16,263 bases of DNA from an uncultured Oscillospiraceae bacterium (GTDB lineage: Bacteria; Bacillota; Clostridia; Oscillospirales; Oscillospiraceae): NCBI GenBank assembly GCA_934668605.1, contig CAKUNY010000031.1, positions 1 through 16,263 of the forward strand, in the 5' to 3' direction. The number at the start of each line of letters is the position of its first letter. The stretch's first letter is position 1. Position numbers and translations under genes: made by a program. Under the pieces are notes generated by a model. The model searched no databases. It had not been told where the DNA came from and was given only the letters and a program-made list of their open reading frames with translations. Shown here in pieces: positions 1-7,045 of this stretch.

Positions 1-663
1 CACCAGAAGAACCTCCTTGCTGGCGTTGGGAAGCTCACGGTCAATGATGCGCGAGATTTTGCCAAGCTCGTTCATGAGGTTCTGCTTGTTGTGGAGCCGG
101 CCCGCCGTGTCGCAGATGATGACGTCGGAGCTTCTCGCCTTTGCCGCCGCGATCGCGTCAAAGAGCACCGACGCAGGGTCCGCGCCCTCGTGCTGACGGA
201 TGATGTCCACATGCGCGCGGTTCGACCAGATTTCCAGCTGATCGGCTGCCGCCGCACGGAAGGTATCACCCGCGCATAAAAGCACCTTTTTCCCGCTCTC
301 GCGCAGAAGGTTTGCAAGCTTGCCGATCGTCGTCGTCTTGCCAACGCCATTCACGCCGATGACGAGAATGACGGACGGCTTTGTAGAAAGATCGAGTGTT
401 GTCTTGCCCACGTCCATCATGCCCTCGAGCACCTCTCGAAGGGCAAGCTTCGCCTCATCGACGGTCTTGATGTGCCGCTCGCGCACGACGCTTCTGAGCT
501 TTTCCATCGCCTCTTCGGTCGTCTGCATGCCGAGGTCGGCCAGAATCAGGCTCTCTTCCAGATCGTCATAAAATTCATCGTCCAGCTCGGATGCCGTAAA
601 GACGCTCGAAATGGAGCTTGCCGTCTTGCTCAGACCCTGCTTCAATTTTTCAAAAAATCCCAT
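1..663 (-). CDS. ftsY: FtsY, signal recognition particle receptor GTPase (partial, 3' end outside window)
   Basis: FtsY docks the SRP-ribosome-nascent chain complex at the membrane through paired GTP hydrolysis with Ffh. The first 221 codons are present and open to the left edge. The short N-terminal helical region begins MGFFEKLKQGLSKT and lacks the long acidic A domain of the E. coli protein, as in Bacillus-type FtsY. The GTPase G domain follows, with the P-loop GVNGVGKTT at about residues 103-111, DTFRAAA at 133-139 and DTAGR at 185-189. The ATG at 661-663 is preceded by AAAGGAG at a good distance. It lies downstream of smc, as in many Firmicutes, but a 254-bp repeat-filled gap separates them. 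I saw no convincing promoter just upstream, so read-through from smc is likely. Ffh was ruled out because the N-terminus and lack of an M domain in view fit FtsY better. Confidence 0.96.
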   Translation of the reverse strand, partial: MGFFEKLKQGLSKTASSISSVFTASELDDEFYDDLEESLILADLGMQTTEEAMEKLRSVVRERHIKTVDEAKLALREVLEGMMDVGKTTLDLSTKPSVILVIGVNGVGKTTTIGKLANLLRESGKKVLLCAGDTFRAAAADQLEIWSNRAHVDIIRQHEGADPASVLFDAIAAAKARSSDVIICDTAGRLHNKQNLMNELGKISRIIDRELPNASKEVLLV

Positions 664-735
664 ATTGTCTCCTTTATTGTTACGTTGTCCCTACCTTGAC
701 TCCTCTATGACCTTCCCGCACGCTTCCGTTGTATT

Positions 736-842
736 CGTAGGGGCGGACGTCTCTGTCCGCCCTTGGGAAATAACGAATTTGCCGAAGATTAACGCGTTTC
801 GGCGGACTTTTTTGCAGGCGGACAGGGTCGTCCGCCCCTACG
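736..842. repeat. Composite inverted-repeat element, copy 1 (arms A and B)
   Basis: Arm A (736-762) begins CGTAGGGGCGGAC and folds as an 8-bp hairpin, GGGCGGAC against GTCCGCCC with a 6-nt loop. Arm B (817-842) is nearly its reverse complement and differs mainly in the loop. The 54-bp core between them (763-816) starts TTGGGAAATAACGAATTTGC and contains GCCGAAGATTAACGCGTTT. Related cores sit between the arms at 4621-4727 and 6882-6990. No coding capacity is evident. In an smc-ftsY transcript it could form a long stem between the two genes. Confidence 0.88.
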
Positions 843-860
843 GAATTTTCAAACTCAGTG

Positions 861-887
861 CGTAGGGGTCGATGCCCACATCGACCC
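861..887. repeat. Solo palindromic repeat arm C
   Basis: This is a single 27-bp arm with a 9-bp stem, GGGTCGATG against CATCGACCC, and a 4-nt loop. It matches the arms at 6882-6908 and 6964-6990 rather than its nearest neighbours at 736-842. It ends 30 bp from the smc stop codon. Read on the minus strand the hairpin could act on the smc mRNA 3' end, but no run of T follows it, so I do not call it a terminator. Confidence 0.85.
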
Positions 888-917
888 GTTTTTCGCATTT
901 TCAGAAACATTCCGCGT

Positions 918-3900
918 TTATGCCGTAATGCCCAGCTGCTTTTGCAGCTCATCCAGATCCAGATGCAGAATTTTCGAGATGCCCTGCTCCTGCATCGTCA
1001 CGCCGTAAAGCACGTCCGCGGCCTCCATCGTGCCGCGCCGGTGGGTGATGACGATGAACTGCGTCTTGCCGCTGAACCGGTGCAGATACGCTGCAAAGCG
1101 CTCCACATTCCGGTCGTCCAGAGCCGCGTCGATCTCGTCGAGCATGCAAAACGGCGTCGGCCGCACCTTTAAAATTGCGAAATACAGTGCGATGGCCACA
1201 AAGGCCTTCTCGCCGCCGGAGAGCAGTGTGATGGTCTTGAGCTGCTTTCCGGGGGGCTGAACCTTAATTTCAATGCCGCAGGAAAGCGGCTCCTTTTCAT
1301 CCTCCAGTTCCAGCGAGGCTTTGCCGCCGCCGAACATCTCAGTGAACGTCGCGCCGAAGTATTCGTTGATGCGCGCAAACTCGCGCACGAAAATCTCCGT
1401 CATTTCCCGGGTAATATCGCCGACGATGGTTTCCAGCTCCGTCTTTGCATGCAGAACGTCGTCGCGCTGGGAAGAAAGGTATTCGTAGCGCTCGCTGACT
1501 CTGGCGTACTCCTCGATCGCGCCGAGGTTCGGCGTGCCGAGGGCGGACATTTTCCGCTTGACCTCGCCGATGCGCCGGTTCGCGCCGGCGATCGACTCGA
1601 CCTCCACGGTCTGCTCCTTCGCGCTCGAGGGCGTCAGCTCGTAGGACTCCCAGAGCTTATCGATGAGCTGCTTCTGCTCGAGCTCGCTGGTCGCCTTTTT
1701 CTGCTCGAGTCTCGCCGATTCGCGCTCCAAAAGCAAAATGTCCTTGTTTTTCTCCTGTGCCTGCTTTTCGGTCTGGTTGCGCTTTGCCTCCATCGCCGTG
1801 CGCGCTTCGACCTCAGTTTTCAGCGTCTGCTCGTGCGCCTGCGCGGTTTTTAAGAGCGCTTCCATTTCCTCGTACTGCGCTTTGATCTCCTGCTCGGCAG
1901 TCTGCATTCTCTCGCGGAAGGACGCAATGAGCGCCTGCTTCTGCGCCTTGTCTCCCTGCATGGCCTCCTGCAAGGCCTCCATCTGAGAAATTGTCTGCTG
2001 CGCGGCGGTTTTTTCGGCGTTCTTTTCCGCGATCGAGACGCGAAGGGCGGAGAGCTCCTCCTGCGCGCCGGAAACAGCCTTCGTCTTCTGATCCAGCTCC
2101 GCCTGCCGCTGCGACTGTATTGCCGTCAGCTTTGCAAGCTCATCTTCTGTCTGCCGCAGCTGCTGGGAAAGAAGCGTGAGCCGCCCCTCGTCGCTGCCGC
2201 TGCGTTTGGAAAAGCGCTCGAGCTCCTGCCGGACAGACTGCTCTGCCTGCGAAACCGTCTGTAACAGCAGCTCCACCTGCTTCTGCTCCTCCGTGCGGCG
2301 CAGAACCTCGTCTTCTGCCTCGCGGAGCTCCGCGCCGATATTCTTGAGCTCATACTCCGTTTCGGCCAGCTGGCTCTGCGCGTCGGAAAGGCTCTTCTGC
2401 CGCGCGGCCTGCACATCGGAGAGGGCTTTCTGCTCCTGCTCGAGGCGCTTGAGCTCGTTGGCTCTTGATAAAACGCCCGCGCTCTTTGCGCTCGAGCCGC
2501 CCGTCATGCTGCCGCCGGGGTTCATGACCTGCCCGTCGAGCGTCACGATGCGCACGCGGTTTCCCGTCTTGCGCGCCATCGCGATGGCGTGATCGAGCGT
2601 CTCGGCAATGACGGTTCTTCCCAGGAGATTTTCCAGCACCCCCTGATATTTTGCATCCGTCTGCGCAAGCTCGGAGGCAACGCCCACATAGCCCGGCATG
2701 GAAAGAAGCTGCGGCTCAGAGAACCTCCGGCCAGTGACCGTGGAAAGGGGCAAAAATGTCGCCCGGCCGCCGTCTCTTCTCTTTAACATTCCGATGGCCG
2801 CCTTGCCGCAGCTCTCGTCATCTACAATAATATTCTGCATCGCCGCGCCAAGCGCGGTTTCGATCGCGGTCGTGTACCGGTCTTCGACGCGGATGAGCTT
2901 TGACACGGGGCCATGCACGCCCGAAAGCGCGCCCCGCGCCGCGTCCTGCATCACAAGGCGCACCGCCTTGGAAAAGCCCTCGAAGTCCCGCTCCATCTCG
3001 CGCAGCATATTGGCCTTCGCGGCAAGCGTCTTGAGCTGCACGGATACGCCGTCAAACTCCTTTTGGAGCGACTGGCACTTTTCCTGCCTTGTTCTGCGCC
3101 GGAGCTCATACCCCGCGATGCGGTTTTTGGCCGACTGCACGCCGTCATTTGCCTGCTCCAGCGCTCTTTTGCACTGCGCTTTCTGCTGCTCGGTCTGGAC
3201 TCTGCGCGCTTCGTTCGCGGTCAGATCCTCCTGCAAGGCCGCTCTTCTGGCCTCGACCTCCTCCATTGACGCGGTCAAGGACGCGATCTGCGTCTTTTTC
3301 TCCTGCGCGTCGGCGCGAAGAAGGTTCTCCTGCGCCGTGAGCTTCAAAAGCGTCTGCTGCGTCGCGTTCAGCTCCTGCTGGAGCAAATCCGCCTTCTGCA
3401 TGAGCGCCCTGGCCTGCTCTTCCAGCTCTGCGGCGGCCTTGTCGATCGCGGCAATCTCCGCCGTCCGCTCTTCGATCGTCTGCGCGATCGAGCCGCTTCT
3501 GGCAGACTGCTCGTCCATCTCCCGCTGCGCGCGCTCGATATTCTCCTGCAAGTGCGCAACCTCGGCCTGTAAGACGGATGCGTCCGCCTCCTTTTTCTGC
3601 CGCGCTTCCTGCACCGACGTGATCTTTTCGCGCAGCAAATCCAGCTCCAGGGACTTCTGGTTGAGCTGCAAGGCCATCTGCTCGGCCTGATGATAGAGAG
3701 AATTCAGCTCGTCATGCGCCTGCTCGAGAACGAAGGCGGCAGAATTGTAGTCCTCCTGCGCCTTTTTTGCGCTCTCGGCGACCTTGTCAAGGCTGTCCAG
3801 CCAGACGGTCACCTCCAGACCGCGCAGTTCATCGCGCAGCGCCAGATATTTTTCCGCCTTCTCCGCCTGCTGGCGAAGGGGCTCGACCTGTAATTCGAGC

Positions 3901-4490
3901 TCCGAAATTTTATCCCCGATGCGAAGCAGATTGTCCTGCGTGTTGGCAAGCCTGCGCTCGGTTTCCTCTTTTCTGTGCCGGTATTTGGAGATGCCGGCGG
4001 CCTCCTCAAAGACCTCGCGGCGGTCGGTCGATTTCTGGGCGAGGATCTCGTCGATTCTGCCCTGGCCGATGTTGGAGTAGCCCTCTCTTCCAAGGCCGGT
4101 GTCCATCAGAAGCTCGTTGATATCGCGCAGACGCGCCGACTGCTTGTTGATATAATACTCGCTCTCGCCCGAACGGTAGTACCGGCGGGTGATCATGACC
4201 TCGGGCGTTTCGATGGGAAGCGTCCCGTCCTGATTGTCGAGAACCAGCGTCGCTTCCGCGTAGCCAACCGCCGGACGCTTTAATGTGCCGCCGAAGATCA
4301 CGTCTTCCATTTTTGCCCCGCGCAGGGCTTTGGAACTCTGCTCGCCCATGACCCAGCTGATGGCGTCTGAAATATTGGATTTGCCGCTGCCGTTCGGGCC
4401 GACGATCGCAGTGATGTCGCTGTCGAACTGCAAGACGGTTTTATCCGGGAAGGACTTGAAGCCCTGAATTTCCAAAGAACGAAGATACAC
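918..4490 (-). CDS. smc: SMC, chromosome partition/condensin ATPase
   Basis: SMC forms the ring-shaped condensin core with ScpA and ScpB and organises and segregates the nucleoid. At 1190 residues it is close to the usual ~1186. The N-terminal head carries Walker A GPNGSGKS at about residues 31-38. Heptad-rich coiled coil runs from about 160 to 495, the hinge from about 503 to 665 (ending near NPGGSMTGG), then a second coil to about 1010. The C-terminal head has the ABC signature LSGGEKAF at about 1090 and Walker B FCMLDEIDAALD at 1114-1125. I chose the GTG at 4488-4490, giving MYLRSLEIQGFKSF, because AGAGG lies 7 nt upstream and family members begin this way. A TTG five codons earlier has no ribosome binding site. 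A strong promoter precedes the gene. rnc, the common upstream neighbour, is absent. Confidence 0.98.
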   Translation of the reverse strand: MYLRSLEIQGFKSFPDKTVLQFDSDITAIVGPNGSGKSNISDAISWVMGEQSSKALRGAKMEDVIFGGTLKRPAVGYAEATLVLDNQDGTLPIETPEVMITRRYYRSGESEYYINKQSARLRDINELLMDTGLGREGYSNIGQGRIDEILAQKSTDRREVFEEAAGISKYRHRKEETERRLANTQDNLLRIGDKISELELQVEPLRQQAEKAEKYLALRDELRGLEVTVWLDSLDKVAESAKKAQEDYNSAAFVLEQAHDELNSLYHQAEQMALQLNQKSLELDLLREKITSVQEARQKKEADASVLQAEVAHLQENIERAQREMDEQSARSGSIAQTIEERTAEIAAIDKAAAELEEQARALMQKADLLQQELNATQQTLLKLTAQENLLRADAQEKKTQIASLTASMEEVEARRAALQEDLTANEARRVQTEQQKAQCKRALEQANDGVQSAKNRIAGYELRRRTRQEKCQSLQKEFDGVSVQLKTLAAKANMLREMERDFEGFSKAVRLVMQDAARGALSGVHGPVSKLIRVEDRYTTAIETALGAAMQNIIVDDESCGKAAIGMLKRRDGGRATFLPLSTVTGRRFSEPQLLSMPGYVGVASELAQTDAKYQGVLENLLGRTVIAETLDHAIAMARKTGNRVRIVTLDGQVMNPGGSMTGGSSAKSAGVLSRANELKRLEQEQKALSDVQAARQKSLSDAQSQLAETEYELKNIGAELREAEDEVLRRTEEQKQVELLLQTVSQAEQSVRQELERFSKRSGSDEGRLTLLSQQLRQTEDELAKLTAIQSQRQAELDQKTKAVSGAQEELSALRVSIAEKNAEKTAAQQTISQMEALQEAMQGDKAQKQALIASFRERMQTAEQEIKAQYEEMEALLKTAQAHEQTLKTEVEARTAMEAKRNQTEKQAQEKNKDILLLERESARLEQKKATSELEQKQLIDKLWESYELTPSSAKEQTVEVESIAGANRRIGEVKRKMSALGTPNLGAIEEYARVSERYEYLSSQRDDVLHAKTELETIVGDITREMTEIFVREFARINEYFGATFTEMFGGGKASLELEDEKEPLSCGIEIKVQPPGKQLKTITLLSGGEKAFVAIALYFAILKVRPTPFCMLDEIDAALDDRNVERFAAYLHRFSGKTQFIVITHRRGTMEAADVLYGVTMQEQGISKILHLDLDELQKQLGITA

Positions 4491-4502
4491 GCGTTTACCT
4501 CT
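4488..4502 (-). promoter_or_regulatory. Ribosome binding site that decides the smc start
   Basis: The minus strand reads AGAGGTAAACGCGTG, which puts AGAGG 7 nt before the GTG. The alternative in-frame TTG at 4503-4505 overlaps this site and has no purine-rich sequence in front of it. Confidence 0.75.
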
Positions 4503-4524
4503 CAAGAAAACATACTATCAAGGT

Positions 4525-4553
4525 ATTGTACCAACTTTTGCGAAGAATTTCAA
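4525..4553 (-). promoter_or_regulatory. smc promoter (sigma-70/SigA type, extended -10)
   Basis: On the minus strand, TTGAAA (4548-4553) is followed by a 17-bp spacer and TACAAT (4525-4530). TGG directly precedes the -10, giving an extended -10. Each hexamer matches consensus at five of six positions. Transcription should start near 4518 and leave a leader of about 28 nt before the GTG. Confidence 0.85.
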
Positions 4554-4620
4554 CCGCAAGCGCGCGGACAGACCGCAAAATAATTTTAATAAGCATGATC
4601 GCCGGAGCTTCCAAAAGATT

Positions 4621-4727
4621 CGTAGGGGGCGATGCCCACATCGCCCCGTTGGGTAATTACGAATTCGCATTGGTTTTCCATAAAAACGGTTCGTTCCGCC
4701 GGGGCGATGTGGGCATCGCCCCCTACG
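4621..4727. repeat. Composite inverted-repeat element, copy 2 (arms D and E)
   Basis: Arm D (4621-4647) and arm E (4701-4727) are perfect 27-bp reverse complements. Each is itself a hairpin, GGGGCGATG against CATCGCCCC around a 4-nt loop. The 53-bp core (4648-4700) begins GTTGGGTAATTACGAATTCG and resembles the core of copy 1. The element sits between the DUF2500 terminator and the smc promoter, so it may not be transcribed much. The rest of the 4491-4800 gap holds only the smc promoter and leader and that terminator. Confidence 0.9.
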
Positions 4728-4754
4728 AACATCCCGGTAAACGTGCAGAAATTC

Positions 4755-4792
4755 AAAAAATGCAAAAAGAAGAGACGGTTTCCCGCCTCTTC
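4755..4792 (-). terminator. Intrinsic terminator of the DUF2500 gene
   Basis: Downstream of the DUF2500 stop, the minus strand reads GAAGAGGCGG, a GAAA loop, then CCGTCTCTTC (4769-4792). That is a 10-bp stem with one G-U pair and a GNRA tetraloop. It is followed by TTTTTGCATTTTTT (4755-4768). Confidence 0.9.
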
Positions 4793-4800
4793 TCATCTTG

Positions 4801-5208
4801 TTATTCGTCATCTGCCGCAGCCGTGCCGCGCTGAAAGCCGAGGTATCTGGTGCCCTGAAAGCTGAGCCTGCCGGTGTCGCCCTCGACGAGCACACCGTAA
4901 TCCGAGCCGTCCACGGGCAGCTCCAGCCGGTCGCCGCTTTCAAACTCGAAGGTCACGAAGTACTTGCTGTAGGTGTAGCTGTGCATCATGTCGTCGTTTG
5001 AATGCCGGTGCCGGTTCTGCCCGACCTGCATGCGTTTGGAGACGACCTTTGCGTTTGATGTCAGGCGCGGGGATGCATCATTCTTCCGCTCCCGCTTCGC
5101 CCGCGATACCAGCGTCCCGACGATCGTGCTGATCACAAAGATGAAGATCAGCAGAAACATCAGCGGAAACACCGCGTTCATAACCTGAAAGCCAAGTCCA
5201 AAGCCCAT
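4801..5208 (-). CDS. DUF2500-family small membrane-anchored protein
   Basis: This 135-residue protein has one N-terminal membrane segment at about residues 8-34 (FPLMFLLIFIFVISTIVGTL). A basic stretch follows, SRAKRERK, then a short region predicted to lie in the cytoplasm or at the membrane face. The C-terminal part, with YFVTFEFESGDRLELPV, YGVLVEGDTGRLSFQGTR and a final YLGF, matches the DUF2500 family as I know it. No biochemical role is established for that family and I do not propose one. The ATG is preceded by AAAGGA at a slightly long distance. The gene has its own promoter and terminator, so it is probably a single-gene unit between the MATE gene and smc. Confidence 0.85.
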   Translation of the reverse strand: MGFGLGFQVMNAVFPLMFLLIFIFVISTIVGTLVSRAKRERKNDASPRLTSNAKVVSKRMQVGQNRHRHSNDDMMHSYTYSKYFVTFEFESGDRLELPVDGSDYGVLVEGDTGRLSFQGTRYLGFQRGTAAADDE

Positions 5209-5262
5209 ATGCGTACCGTCCTTTCTCTTTTCCGGTTTTTTCTCTTACTGTTTTATAGACGA

Positions 5263-5291
5263 AGCATACCAGAAAAGGTTCCCGAATGCAA
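5263..5291 (-). promoter_or_regulatory. Promoter of the DUF2500 gene
   Basis: On the minus strand, TTGCAT (5286-5291) is followed by a 17-bp spacer and TATGCT (5263-5268), with TGG before the -10. It lies in the 90-bp gap after the MATE stop codon. The expected transcript leader is about 48 nt. Confidence 0.65.
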
Positions 5292-5298
5292 GCGCCGC

Positions 5299-6714
5299 TC
5301 AGTCTTCCTCGCTGCGATACAGGCGCAGGCCTTCCCGGCCTTCTTCGGTGACGGGCTTGAGCCAGCGCATGGAAAGAAAATGCCGCAGACAGAGAAGCGA
5401 TTTCGGAATGTCCTCGCCAAGATACGCCGTCATCACAACGCCGAGAAACGGCAGATGCAGCACGCGCGCGGCGATGAGCGTCAGCGGGATCGACACCAGC
5501 CAGAGGCTGCCGAGGTCTAAGAACATGCCCGTCAGCGTATCTCCGCCCGAGCGGAACACGCCCACGACCTGCACATACGAGACGTTCCGGAAGAAATACT
5601 CCAGCGAGCAGAAAATCGTCACCGCGTAGGCCGTCGCGATCGTCGTGGCGGACAGGTTGTCCCCCGTCGCAAAGAGCGCGACCAGCGGCTTTCTTGCCGC
5701 CACCATCGTCAGACCCACGAGCAAGCCCATCAGCGGCACGAGGACGGAAAACCGCCTTGCATCCTCCACGCCGCGCCGGATCTTGCCCTTGCCGATCGAT
5801 TTTCCGACCATGATCACGCAGGCGTTGCCGAGGCCGACGTAGAACGCAAACGCGAGCTCGGAAAACGTCTTGAAGATCGTCATGCCCGCATAATATTCGT
5901 AGCCGATGTTCGCGTAGATCCGGTTGAGCGTCAGCATGCCGAGCGCCCAGAGGCCTTCGTTGAGCGTGACGGGAAGGGCTCTTGCGTAGAACTCGCCCAC
6001 GTCGCGAAGACTAAACGCAAAGAGCTCTTTGACAGGTCCCATCAGAAGGTTCTTCTCAAACGCCGAGAAGATGAGAATCAGGACAGGCCCTAACCACGAG
6101 GAAATGCACGTTGCGAGCGCCGCGCCCTCTACGCCGAGTCTGGGCAGTCCAAAGGCGCCGAAAATCAGGCCGTAGTCCGCAAAGGCATTCGCGATCGTCG
6201 TGAGGATAGAGACATACAGCGGCAGCTTCACGCGCTCCGTGCCGCGCAGAACGTTGGAAAGAAGATACGTCAGCGCCACCGCCGGATAGGAAAAGCACAC
6301 GATGCGCAGATACCGGCAGCCCGCATCCACGACGGCAGGGTCACTGTTGAAAAGCCCCAGCACCCAGCCCGGCGCGCAGTATGCAACGCCCCAGAAGGCC
6401 ATCGAAATAAAAATCGCCGTCAGAAGCCCAAGCCCCATGACGCGCCGGATGCCCTTGAGGTTCTGAATGCCCCAATATTGCGAGATGAAAACGCTCATGC
6501 CCGAGCACAGGCCGAAGCTGAGTAATCCTGCCATCCAGCCCCACTGCGCCGCCATGCCGACGGCCGAGAGCGTCACGTCTCCGAGGCGGGAGACCATGAG
6601 CGTATCGACAAGCTGAAACGAGCTCGTCAGCACGTTTTGCAGGGCGACCGGCACCGCCAGCCGCACCGTCACCTTCCAGAAGGGCTTGTCGCCTAAGTAA
6701 TCTGTCAGTTTCAT
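5299..6714 (-). CDS. MATE-family multidrug/toxin extrusion transporter
   Basis: This 471-residue polytopic inner-membrane protein has about twelve hydrophobic segments in two homologous halves, the usual MATE length and layout. The N-terminus MKLTDYLGDKPFWKVTVRLAVPVALQNVLTSSF is typical, as is the early helix pair with QLVDTLMVSRLGDVTLSAVG. MATE proteins export drugs or metabolites in exchange for Na+ or H+; the substrate cannot be read here. The start is ATG 6712-6714, preceded by GGAG 7 nt upstream. The frame stays open to 6924, but that extension translates palindromic repeats and has no family similarity. I found no clear promoter in its leader, which holds a strong hairpin and repeat units. 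It may depend on read-through from pta. Confidence 0.93.
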   Translation of the reverse strand: MKLTDYLGDKPFWKVTVRLAVPVALQNVLTSSFQLVDTLMVSRLGDVTLSAVGMAAQWGWMAGLLSFGLCSGMSVFISQYWGIQNLKGIRRVMGLGLLTAIFISMAFWGVAYCAPGWVLGLFNSDPAVVDAGCRYLRIVCFSYPAVALTYLLSNVLRGTERVKLPLYVSILTTIANAFADYGLIFGAFGLPRLGVEGAALATCISSWLGPVLILIFSAFEKNLLMGPVKELFAFSLRDVGEFYARALPVTLNEGLWALGMLTLNRIYANIGYEYYAGMTIFKTFSELAFAFYVGLGNACVIMVGKSIGKGKIRRGVEDARRFSVLVPLMGLLVGLTMVAARKPLVALFATGDNLSATTIATAYAVTIFCSLEYFFRNVSYVQVVGVFRSGGDTLTGMFLDLGSLWLVSIPLTLIAARVLHLPFLGVVMTAYLGEDIPKSLLCLRHFLSMRWLKPVTEEGREGLRLYRSEED

Positions 6715-6738
6715 AGAAATACTCCGAGACAAAGTAGC

Positions 6739-6763
6739 GGGGACACCGGAGTCCGGCATCCCC
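6739..6763 (-). promoter_or_regulatory. Strong hairpin in the MATE gene leader
   Basis: On the minus strand an 11-bp stem pairs GGGGATGCCGG with CCGGTGTCCCC around a 3-nt ACT loop, with two G-U pairs. It ends about 25 nt before the MATE start codon and just upstream of its ribosome binding site. No T-run follows, so it is not an ordinary terminator. It could affect mRNA stability or translation, or be a diverged relative of the nearby repeat arms. Confidence 0.6.
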
Positions 6764-6818
6764 ACGAAGTTTTTGGTTGGTCGCGTGAGTGACCCATTTG
6801 ATTTTTGTACCGCGCACA

Positions 6819-6913
6819 GCTCCGAACCGAGTTCGTAGGGGTCGATTGAGCACATCGCCCCTCGCAGCCCCGAACCGAGTTCGTAGGGGTCGATGCCCAC
6901 ATCGACCCGCGCA
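6819..6913. repeat. Tandem duplication of a 47/48-bp unit carrying repeat arms F and G
   Basis: Two consecutive units (6819-6866 and 6867-6913) share CGAACCGAGTTCGTAGGG and most of the following arm. Arm G (6882-6908) is intact. Arm F (6834-6860) has a damaged loop and one mismatch in the stem. Arm G also forms the left end of composite copy 3. Confidence 0.85.
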
Positions 6914-6990
6914 GAATGCATCACAAAACGCGGTAATTTTCGGCGAAAACGATAGTGCCCAATGGGTCGATGTGGGCATCGACCCCTACG
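6882..6990. repeat. Composite inverted-repeat element, copy 3 (arms G and H)
   Basis: Arm G (6882-6908) and arm H (6964-6990) are perfect 27-bp reverse complements, each with a GGGTCGATG stem. The 55-bp core (6909-6963), read on the minus strand, contains TTTTCGCCGAAAATTACC and then GCGTTTT, clearly related to the core of copy 1. It occupies much of the 331-bp gap between pta and the MATE gene. I saw no gene and no convincing promoter in the rest of this gap. Confidence 0.9.
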
Positions 6991-7045
6991 GGATTTTCGG
7001 ACGTTTCCGGAATAATTAAAAAGTCTGTCGGCTCTTTTTCCGCGT

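Noticed and set aside
2698..3690. Long plus-strand open frame inside smc
   Set aside because: It is antisense to conserved SMC coding sequence, rich in Ser, Cys and Arg, without any family motif. It is a codon-bias shadow.
6715..6924. N-terminal extension of the MATE gene to 6924
   Set aside because: It translates palindromic repeat arms and a hairpin, giving repeated peptide phrases such as IDPYELGS. It has no family similarity, and the ATG at 6714 has a proper ribosome binding site.
664..7045. CRISPR array from the regularly sized repeats
   Set aside because: The repeats are inverted palindromes in three separate gaps, with related rather than unique intervening sequence and no cas gene.
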